Positions 57,230 through 64,000 of a stretch of DNA of 64,000 nt are shown here, piece after piece (positions within the stretch are counted from its first letter, which is position 1; the number at the start of each line of letters is the position of its first letter). The notes beneath the pieces were generated by a model. The model searched no databases, was not told where the DNA came from, and saw only the letters and a list, made by a program, of their open reading frames with translations. The position numbers and the translations under genes were made by a program. The DNA is from Pseudomonadales bacterium (lineage in GTDB: Bacteria > Pseudomonadota > Gammaproteobacteria > Pseudomonadales > Pseudohongiellaceae). The stretch covers positions 310,001 through 374,000 of the forward strand of contig JACKOH010000001.1 of NCBI GenBank assembly GCA_024234395.1, read 5' to 3'.

Positions 57230-60001
57230 ATGAGCGGAAATCTGTTAAGCAAAATCTTCGGGAGCAGCAACTCCCGAAAACTGAAACGAATTCAACGAAA
57301 AGTCAATGCAATCAACGGCTTCGAAACTGAAATTGAAACGCTCGCCGACGAGGAGTTGAAAAGCAGGACAGCGGCCCTGCGTGAGCGCTACGAGGGCGGC
57401 GAGTCACTGGACGACCTGTTGCCTGAAGCCTTTGCCCTGGTCAGGGAAGCCAGTAAACGAACTCTCGGCCTGCGTCACTTCGACGTGCAGATGATCGGGG
57501 GGATAGTGCTGTATGAAGGGGACATTGCGGAAATGCGAACCGGTGAGGGCAAGACGCTGGTTGCCACCTTGCCTGCCTACCTGATCGGATTGACCGGTGA
57601 GGGAGTGCATATCGTTACCGTCAATGACTATCTGGCCGAACGCGATGCCAACTGGATGCGCCCTGTCTACGAATTTCTTGGATTGACCGTCGGGGTGATC
57701 AAGGCCGGCCAGAGTCCTGAAGAGAAACGGGCCGCTTATCAATGCTCCATCAGTTACGGAACCAACAATGAATTCGGTTTCGATTACCTGCGCGACAATA
57801 TGGCATTCCGTCTTGAAGACAAGATGCAACGACAGCTCAATTTCGCCATTGTCGATGAGGTGGATTCAATTCTGATCGATGAGGCCAGGACGCCGTTGAT
57901 CATTTCCGGCGCAGCTCAGGACAGTTCCAGACTCTATCAGGCGATCAACAAGCTGATTCCGAAACTGGAAAAAGGCGAGCTGTCCCCGGAAGAGCGGATG
58001 ACCGCCAAGCTGGATCCCAATTTCAAACGTCAGGAAAGTGGCCATTTCACCGTCGATGAAAAGACCAGGCAGGTGGAACTCACCGAGGAAGGACATGAAT
58101 TTGTGGAGGAACTGCTGGTCAAAAACGGGCTGCTAAGCGAGGGGGAAAGCCTTTACGCCGCGACCAACCTCAATCTCCTGCATCATGTTCACTCGGGACT
58201 GCGTGCCCATTATCTGTTTCACAAGGATGTGGAATACATCGTTAAGGACAACCGTATTGTTCTGATTGACGAACACACCGGCCGCACCATGGAAGGTCGG
58301 CGGCTGTCCGAGGGACTGCATCAGGCGCTGGAGGCAAAAGAAGGGCTGGAGATCCAGAGCGAGAGTCAGACTCTGGCTTCAACCACCTTCCAGAACTATT
58401 TTCGTCTCTACAAAAAGCTGGCCGGTATGACTGGTACTGCGGATACAGAGGCGTTCGAATTCAAGCAGATTTATGACCTGGACGTGGTGGTCATCCCCAC
58501 CAACAAACCTATGGTGAGAGTGGATGCCAACGATCTGGTGTATCTCTCCATTGAAGAGAAATTTGACGCCATCGTGCGGGATATTCAAGAATTCAGCGCC
58601 AAGGGCGCACCGGTTCTGGTGGGTACTGCATCCATCGACACCTCGGAGATACTTTCGGCCAGGCTGAAAAAAGACAAGATTCCCCATGAAGTATTGAACG
58701 CCAAGTTTCATGCCCGGGAAGCTCAGATCATTGCCCAGGCCGGCAGGCCCGGTGTGGTTACCATTGCTACCAATATGGCCGGCCGTGGCACGGATATCGT
58801 GCTGGGAGGTAACTGGGAAGCCGAAGTGGCGACACTGGAGAATCCTTCGGAAACCGACACTGCCAGGATAAGAAGTGACTGGAAGAAACGTCATGACCAG
58901 GTGATCGAGGCCGGCGGATTGCACATCGTCGGCACCGAACGACATGAATCACGACGTATCGATAATCAGTTGCGAGGCCGGTCCGGGCGCCAGGGCGACC
59001 CGGGTTACTCACGATTCTACCTGTCCCTGGAAGACAATCTGATGCGGATATTCGCCTCGGAAGGTGTGCGCAACTTCATGCGCAAACTGGGGATGGAAAA
59101 GGGCGAGGCGATTGAGCACAGGATGGTCACCCGCTCGATCGAAAAGGCGCAGCGAAAGGTTGAGGGAAGGAACTTCGATATCCGTAAGCAATTGCTCGAG
59201 TTTGACAACGTTGCCAACGATCAGCGAACCATCATCTATCGCCAGCGTAACGAACTCATGGCCAGCGAGGACGTATCGGAACTGGTGACTGAAATGCGGG
59301 CTGACGTGGTCAGTAACCTGGTCGATTCGCACATCCCGCCGCAGAGTATTCCCGAACAGTGGGATATCGAGGGGCTCGAAAATGCGATTGAAACCGAATT
59401 CGGCAGTAAGCTGGAGATTCAGCAGTGGCTGGATACCGATGACAATCTTTACGAGGAAAGGCTGAAAGAGAAAATCAGCACAACTCTGGCCGCGCAGTAC
59501 GCCGAGAAATGTGAGCCGGTCGGTGAGAAAATGCGCATGTTCGAAAAGCAGATTGTGCTGCAGATCATCGACAATCTGTGGAAGGAGCATCTGGCCACCA
59601 TGGACTCGTTGCGCCAGGGTATCTTCCTGCGCAGCTACAGCGGCAAAAATCCCAAGCAGGAATACAAGCGCGAAGCGTTTGCATTATTCCAGGAATTACT
59701 GGCCAACATCCAGGCTGAGGTAGTGAAAATGCTCAGCCTGGTGCAGGTTCGGCGGGAGGACGAAGCGGATGCGATTGAGCGGAAGCGTCAGCAGGAGCTG
59801 GCGCGGGAGCGCATGCAGTACCAGCATGCCGAGGCCGCCCCGCTGGCTCAGGAGCCACCGGCTGCCCAGGGTCAGCCCGATCCACAGCAGGAGGGCTCCA
59901 ACTCGCCTTTCGTCAGGGAGGTTCCCAAGGTAGGCCGCAATGAGCCGTGCCCGTGCGGTTCGGGTAAGAAATACAAGGTCTGTCACGGCAGGCTGGACTA
60001 G
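57230..60001 (+). CDS. secA: Protein translocase ATPase SecA
   Basis: 923 residues. Walker [10 protein letters not shown] near 102-110, the [15 protein letters not shown] and FDYLRDN segments of NBD1, the [12 protein letters not shown] of NBD2, and the C-terminal zinc motif [14 protein letters not shown] are all present. SecA drives preproteins through SecYEG. A Gln/Glu/Arg-rich linker precedes the zinc tail. No secM lies upstream; the 116-base gap has no gene. Confidence 0.98.
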   Translation: MSGNLLSKIFGSSNSRKLKRIQRKVNAINGFETEIETLADEELKSRTAALRERYEGGESLDDLLPEAFALVREASKRTLGLRHFDVQMIGGIVLYEGDIAEMRTGEGKTLVATLPAYLIGLTGEGVHIVTVNDYLAERDANWMRPVYEFLGLTVGVIKAGQSPEEKRAAYQCSISYGTNNEFGFDYLRDNMAFRLEDKMQRQLNFAIVDEVDSILIDEARTPLIISGAAQDSSRLYQAINKLIPKLEKGELSPEERMTAKLDPNFKRQESGHFTVDEKTRQVELTEEGHEFVEELLVKNGLLSEGESLYAATNLNLLHHVHSGLRAHYLFHKDVEYIVKDNRIVLIDEHTGRTMEGRRLSEGLHQALEAKEGLEIQSESQTLASTTFQNYFRLYKKLAGMTGTADTEAFEFKQIYDLDVVVIPTNKPMVRVDANDLVYLSIEEKFDAIVRDIQEFSAKGAPVLVGTASIDTSEILSARLKKDKIPHEVLNAKFHAREAQIIAQAGRPGVVTIATNMAGRGTDIVLGGNWEAEVATLENPSETDTARIRSDWKKRHDQVIEAGGLHIVGTERHESRRIDNQLRGRSGRQGDPGYSRFYLSLEDNLMRIFASEGVRNFMRKLGMEKGEAIEHRMVTRSIEKAQRKVEGRNFDIRKQLLEFDNVANDQRTIIYRQRNELMASEDVSELVTEMRADVVSNLVDSHIPPQSIPEQWDIEGLENAIETEFGSKLEIQQWLDTDDNLYEERLKEKISTTLAAQYAEKCEPVGEKMRMFEKQIVLQIIDNLWKEHLATMDSLRQGIFLRSYSGKNPKQEYKREAFALFQELLANIQAEVVKMLSLVQVRREDEADAIERKRQQELARERMQYQHAEAAPLAQEPPAAQGQPDPQQEGSNSPFVREVPKVGRNEPCPCGSGKKYKVCHGRLD

Positions 60002-60052
60002 CAGCCCCATGGTATTTCAAGTTGGATTAAACTGTTGAATCGGTAATTTTCT

Positions 60053-61285
60053 ATGGCTGTAGCTTCCAGAATTCAGGGGACCCCGTCCCCGGTTAAAGGT
60101 GTCAGATTTGCTGCGGTGCAGGCTGGTATCCGTTATCCAAACCGGACTGATCTGGTACTTTTTCAACTTGCTCCGGGGTCTCAGGTAGCTGCAGTTTTTA
60201 CCCGCAACGCCTTCTGTGCGGCGCCGGTTCAGGTTGCCAGGCTTCATCTGCAGGAAGCAGTGCCACGCTATCTGTTGATCAACACCGGCAATGCCAACGC
60301 GGGAACCGGAGCGCGCGGGCTCGGCGACGCCCGGGCCTGCTGTGATGCACTGGCTGCGGCGGCTTCCAAGTTGGAAGAGACTGTCCTGAATGGTTCTGAC
60401 ATATTGCCTTTCTCCACTGGTGTCATCGGTGAACCCTTGCCGGTTGCGCGGATTACCAGCGCTATTCCCCGGGCTCTCGCCAGCCTGCAGGATAATGACT
60501 GGATGGCTGTTGCCAGGGGAATAATGACCACCGACACCCGCCCCAAGGCCGTGTCCTGCGAAGTTTCAATTACTGCCGACAGCAAGGTAACCGTCACCGG
60601 TATTGCCAAGGGAGCCGGCATGATCAAGCCCAATATGGCTACCATGCTGGCGTTTGTGTTCACAGATGCGCAGGTGGAAAGAACTTTACTCCAGGAAATA
60701 TTGGGACGAGTGGTTAATAAATCGTTCAATCGAATCACCGTGGACGGCGATACTTCCACCAATGACAGCTGCCTTCTGGTTGCCACCGGTGCGTCCGGCG
60801 TCGTTGTGTCCCAGGAGCAGGATTGCAGTCTGCTGGAACAGGGCCTGGAGCGGGTGTTCCTGCAACTGGCCACGGAATTGATTCGTGATGCCGAAGGCGC
60901 GACCAAATTTGTCTCGATCAGGGTGGTCAATGGTGTCGACAGTTCCGAATGTCTGGCTGTCGCCTATGCGATTGCCGAGTCACCACTGGTGAAGACCGCC
61001 CTGTTTGCCTCGGATCCGAATTGGGGGCGGATACTGGCGGCAGTCGGACGGGCAGGTCTGAAGGACCTGGATATCGAACGGATCACCATCGATCTCGGTC
61101 AGACACGGCTGGTGGAAGCAGGGGGCCTGGCCCACACCTATACGGAAGAACTGGGGCAGGTGGAGATGGACAAGGAAGATATCACTGTAACCATCGATCT
61201 CGGACGCGGGGATCGTGAAGAAACAGTCTGGACTTCGGATCTGTCAGAAGACTATGTGCGGATTAATGCTGACTACCGGTCCTGA
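60053..61285 (+). CDS. argJ: Bifunctional glutamate N-acetyltransferase / ornithine acetyltransferase ArgJ
   Basis: 410 residues. The self-cleavage site is A196-T197 in NMATMLAF; the freed T197 is the nucleophile. GNANAGTGA and GRILAAVGRAGL segments are typical. It transfers acetyl groups between N-acetylornithine and glutamate in arginine synthesis. It lies between secA and the mutT fusion, as in Pseudomonas. Confidence 0.96.
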   Translation: MAVASRIQGTPSPVKGVRFAAVQAGIRYPNRTDLVLFQLAPGSQVAAVFTRNAFCAAPVQVARLHLQEAVPRYLLINTGNANAGTGARGLGDARACCDALAAAASKLEETVLNGSDILPFSTGVIGEPLPVARITSAIPRALASLQDNDWMAVARGIMTTDTRPKAVSCEVSITADSKVTVTGIAKGAGMIKPNMATMLAFVFTDAQVERTLLQEILGRVVNKSFNRITVDGDTSTNDSCLLVATGASGVVVSQEQDCSLLEQGLERVFLQLATELIRDAEGATKFVSIRVVNGVDSSECLAVAYAIAESPLVKTALFASDPNWGRILAAVGRAGLKDLDIERITIDLGQTRLVEAGGLAHTYTEELGQVEMDKEDITVTIDLGRGDREETVWTSDLSEDYVRINADYRS

Positions 61286-61305
61286 TATTTCAACCTCGGT
61301 TAGAC

Positions 61306-62250
61306 ATGCCTGTTAGCATCCACGTCGCTGTCGGGGTCATCTTTGCAGATGATGGGCGAGTACTGGTCGCAAAACGGCCACCGGAAGTACATCAGGGAGA
61401 TCTGTGGGAATTTCCCGGAGGAAAACTGGAAGCCGGTGAAACAGTTCTGCAGGCCCTGCAAAGAGAATTGGAGGAAGAACTGGGTATCCAGGTAGATCCA
61501 ACCCGTTGTTTCCCTTTCCGAAAGATTTCACATTGCTATGAAGACCGTTCGGTGCTGCTGGACGTCTGGCGCGTGAACGGCTATCGGGGAGACGCGCAAA
61601 GCCGCGAAAATCAGCCGCTGGCGTGGTGCCGGCCTGAGCAGCTGGACCCGCTGAAATTCCCGGCTGCCAATAACGATATTATCCGCCTGTTACAATTGCC
61701 CGGATTCATCGCCATAACCCCTGCCTGTAACAGTCAGGCAGAGTTCATTCAGGCCATCGAGAGGATGCTGGCGAGGGGTATTCGCCTGATTCAGATTCGC
61801 CAACCCAATCTACCTCTGGAAACTGTCAGGCAATGGGTAGAAGTAGCCCGGCAGTTATGCGACCCCCTGAATACCCGCATAATGGTGAACACATCGCTGG
61901 ATTGGTTCCGTCACTGTTCCGGTCACGGCCTCCATCTGAGTGCCCTCCGCCTGATGACCTGCCGGCAGAGACCGGTGACTGAGGAGCAGCTGTTCAGCGC
62001 CTCCTGTCACAACAGCGCTGAACTTGCCCAGGCTGAACGACTGGGAGCCGATTTTGTCCTGGTTTCTCCGGTCCAGGCCACTGCGAGCCATCCCGGGGCG
62101 GATATCCTGGGGTGGAGTGGATTCCAGTCTCTGGTATCCCGATTCAGTATTCCGGCTTATGCTCTGGGTGGTTTGTCCGAAACCGATCTCGAGTTGGCCC
62201 GGCAGGCCGGGGCCCTCGGTATCGCTTCAATCAGCGCTTTCAGCCACTGA
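61306..62250 (+). CDS. mutT: Nudix (MutT) - thiamine phosphate synthase-like fusion
   Basis: 314 residues. The Nudix domain (about 1-130) has a complete Nudix box at residues 39-61 (GKLEAGE, then REL EEELG), so it should hydrolyse nucleotide diphosphate derivatives such as 8-oxo-dGTP. Residues about 137-314 resemble ThiE (GIRLIQIRQPN, GLHLSAL, DFVLVSPVQAT, YALGG) but several substrate-binding positions differ from true ThiE, so thiamine synthesis is doubtful. Such fusions are common in gammaproteobacteria. Confidence 0.9.
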   Translation: MPVSIHVAVGVIFADDGRVLVAKRPPEVHQGDLWEFPGGKLEAGETVLQALQRELEEELGIQVDPTRCFPFRKISHCYEDRSVLLDVWRVNGYRGDAQSRENQPLAWCRPEQLDPLKFPAANNDIIRLLQLPGFIAITPACNSQAEFIQAIERMLARGIRLIQIRQPNLPLETVRQWVEVARQLCDPLNTRIMVNTSLDWFRHCSGHGLHLSALRLMTCRQRPVTEEQLFSASCHNSAELAQAERLGADFVLVSPVQATASHPGADILGWSGFQSLVSRFSIPAYALGGLSETDLELARQAGALGIASISAFSH

Positions 62251-62578
62251 AACGATACCGAAAGTGGCCCTACTGTCCAACCTCATACCCCGGCAGTCAT
62301 AAAGAAATCTATTCAAGGGCGGATACAGCAAAGGAGGGACGGAATCGGCTATCGACCCTGGCGGGGATTTATCGGTAGTGTTTCCGTGCCGCTTTCCAGC
62401 AGATTTACTTGCGTATTGTGAAGCAGGTCACTCTTCGAGAGCCTGTAACCCTTTGAATTTAGTAGAATAAATTGCATAATTTCAGGTCAAATACGTGAGT
62501 TGACAGGCTCTGTCTGCCAGTTTTCAGGCGAATGCCGGGGAGTCCCAGGAATCCCGGGCGACGGCAAGGGAATTCTTT
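62251..62578. other. Gap of 328 bases upstream of the last gene
   Basis: I find no gene here. AGAGCCTGT (62438-62446) and ACAGGCTCT (62503-62511) are a perfect 9-bp inverted repeat separated by 56 AT-rich bases. TTGACA (62500-62505) overlaps the second arm but has no good -10 downstream. AAGGG at 62566-62570 serves as ribosome binding site for the next gene. Confidence 0.5.
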
Positions 62579-64000
62579 ATGCGACATTTCAAAATCACTG
62601 TAACGTTTGGTCTTCTGGCGCTGGTCGGACCACTTTCCGCGCTGGCCGATTCGGCTTTCCCGGTCGATGAAGCCGTGATGGTGAGCAGGGAAATCGACCC
62701 ACAGGAGCAGGCGCAGACGTATCGGGCGACCTATCTGAGTAGCGGTGGTTTTGCCGTTACCAGCTCTGAATATATTGATGCGGTTGGGATTTCCTTCGAC
62801 CTTGGCAGTACAGTCAGTGTCGCTCAGGCGACGCTGCGGTTGCCCATCATCGAATATTACTCCCTGGCGGGTAGTGTCCCTATCAAGATTTATGCCTTCG
62901 CTGACGATGGCGCAATCGATCTTTATGACTATAAGGCTGGATTCTCGGTCCCGGTTGGTAGCGTGGAAGCCATTGGCAGAGCTGAACTCGTGCTAGACGT
63001 TACCGGAGCCGTGAATGGCATTCTGCAAAGTAGTCAATACGCCGGTTTTCGTATAGTTACTGGCTGGACTCCCCAGGAGATAACCGGTACAACATTTCCG
63101 GCTTTTAAAGGCGCCAGGTTTGATTCGATGGCCTCTAGACTTGAGTTCACTCCGGGCTCTGCGCCTTCCAGCGGCATGGACGCATCCTCATTCGATGGGT
63201 TCCGCCTGAGCTTGCCGGGTATCAGCGTGGACGAGCTTGGCGTCGTCGACGCAACATTTGAACTGACTGATCTTGATAGCAGTATTTTTACCCTAACCGC
63301 GGCTGAATTGTTTCCTATTCAGAGTGGTTCAACCGGACCCGTGTCAGGTACGGATCTCTTGAATTGCAGCGCGTTCAATCCGCCCTCGATACCGAGCATT
63401 ACCGGCGACCCAGCCAGCTTTTCTTACTCATCAGGGTTGCTTCACGCACCGAATGTCAGTTTTCAGGGACAGCAATGGGACATGGTGTTTACACTGGTCG
63501 ATGACAGCCCATCCATCCGGTTTCGACTGGTATCCCTTGAACTGTCACCACCGACTCCGCCATTGAATACGGTCGCCTCACTGGGCGGCACGGCGATAAT
63601 CGAGCCCAGCCAGGATTTTATTCCTCTGTGTCATGGCTGGGTGCTGATTGGCGATTCATCCAGAAACCGGCTGGTGGAGAGAAATGTGATAACCGGTGAA
63701 ACTGCCAGCTCCTATTCTTTCAATACCCAGCCGGATCAGTTAACCCTCGATGATGAATCGGGTATTGTCTATTTTTCCACGCACCCGGAAACCGAGCGTC
63801 TCTACAAGCTCGACCTGAAATCCGGGATCATCAGCTATAACCGTATTATAGAAGGGGAACGTCAGTTCTCACCGATTGATATTGTTCCTGGAGAGGATGG
63901 CAACCTGTTCGTCCTGTTGCATGACAGGTCTACTGGAGAATCGCCGGCGGCCAATGGCCTGTGGATGGGGATTCTGGACAGCAGTGCCGATCCGGTTGTG
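62579..64000 (+). CDS. Partial secreted protein of unknown function, with propeller-like C-terminal part
   Basis: An open frame from ATG 62579 runs off the window after 474 residues. A signal peptide is clear (MRHFK, hydrophobic run, cleavage near ALA-DSA). Residues about 25-190 look like a beta-sandwich (IDAVGISFDLGSTVSVAQATLRL, then ITGTTFPAFKGARFDS, SRLEFTP). From about 355 the text reads like blades of a beta-propeller (GWVLIGDSSRNRLVERNVITG, VYFSTHPETERLYKLDLKSG, DIVPGEDGNLFVL). I do not recognise the family. It breaks the usual gene order after argJ-mutT. Confidence 0.75.
   Translation, partial: MRHFKITVTFGLLALVGPLSALADSAFPVDEAVMVSREIDPQEQAQTYRATYLSSGGFAVTSSEYIDAVGISFDLGSTVSVAQATLRLPIIEYYSLAGSVPIKIYAFADDGAIDLYDYKAGFSVPVGSVEAIGRAELVLDVTGAVNGILQSSQYAGFRIVTGWTPQEITGTTFPAFKGARFDSMASRLEFTPGSAPSSGMDASSFDGFRLSLPGISVDELGVVDATFELTDLDSSIFTLTAAELFPIQSGSTGPVSGTDLLNCSAFNPPSIPSITGDPASFSYSSGLLHAPNVSFQGQQWDMVFTLVDDSPSIRFRLVSLELSPPTPPLNTVASLGGTAIIEPSQDFIPLCHGWVLIGDSSRNRLVERNVITGETASSYSFNTQPDQLTLDDESGIVYFSTHPETERLYKLDLKSGIISYNRIIEGERQFSPIDIVPGEDGNLFVLLHDRSTGESPAANGLWMGILDSSADPVV

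Noticed and set aside
62310..62400. Stretch with GCAAAGG and GGTAG that recalled a cyclic-di-GMP (GEMM) riboswitch
   Set aside because: The core elements are not in the right order and I cannot fold the required P1/P2 helices; treated as chance.

Overview
The window reads as chromosomal core DNA of a gammaproteobacterium close to Pseudomonadales and marine oligotrophic groups. The basis is gene order. From ptsO through rpoN, lpt/kds, murA-hisGD, degS/algW, cysD-cysNC, zapE, rplM-rpsI, petABC, sspAB, dolP-diaA-yraN-lpoA-rsmI, rnpB and the full dcw cluster to lpxC, secA, argJ and mutT, the layout follows what I remember of Pseudomonas aeruginosa. I see no prophage, transposon, CRISPR array, tRNA gene or defence island.

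Layout. 1-7.5 kb: a partial secreted protein, mrp, an alanine-type Na+ symporter, a two-subunit Na+:solute symporter, darP and mgtE. 7.7-11 kb (minus): the nitrogen PTS and sigma-54 block ptsO-rapZ-ptsN-rpoN. 11-15.5 kb (minus): lipopolysaccharide transport and Kdo synthesis, lptB-lptA-lptC-kdsC-kdsD-yrbG. 15.7-19.9 kb (plus): mlaC, ibaG, murA, hisG, hisD. 19.9-25.9 kb: degS-like protease, a NIF3 protein, sulfate activation (cysNC, cysD) and a YhcB/ZapG protein with a long acidic tail. 26-32 kb: zapE, rplM-rpsI, a bc1 operon with cytochromes b and c1 in one reading frame, sspA, sspB. 32-37 kb: dolP, diaA, yraN, lpoA, rsmI. 37.1-37.4 kb: rnpB. 37.8-56 kb: mraZ-rsmH-ftsL-ftsI-murE-murF-mraY-murD-ftsW-murG-murC-ddlB-ftsQ-ftsA-ftsZ-lpxC. 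56-62.3 kb: an M23 peptidase, secA, argJ and a Nudix/ThiE-like fusion. A secreted protein of unknown role runs off the right end.

How the genes work together. Most of the window builds and divides the cell envelope: peptidoglycan precursors (murA, murC-G, ddlB, mraY), septal machinery (ftsL/I/W/Q/A/Z, zapE, YhcB), outer-membrane components (lpt, kds, lpxC, lpoA, dolP, mlaC) and secretion (secA). Stress sensing (degS) and regulation (rpoN, PTS-Ntr, rapZ, mraZ) are interleaved.

What stands out. I found no clearly new multi-gene system. The unusual points are departures from conserved gene blocks: the cytochrome b-c1 fusion beside a Rieske protein with an altered cluster motif; mlaC left alone where mlaFED and mlaB normally flank it; no hpf between rpoN and ptsN; the acidic tail on YhcB; and several untranslated DNA structures, including a near-perfect hairpin in the mrp leader, four 14-bp tandem repeats before the solute symporter operon, a perfect hairpin before mgtE, and four phased MraZ boxes. 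Promoters, terminators and absences were judged by eye only.
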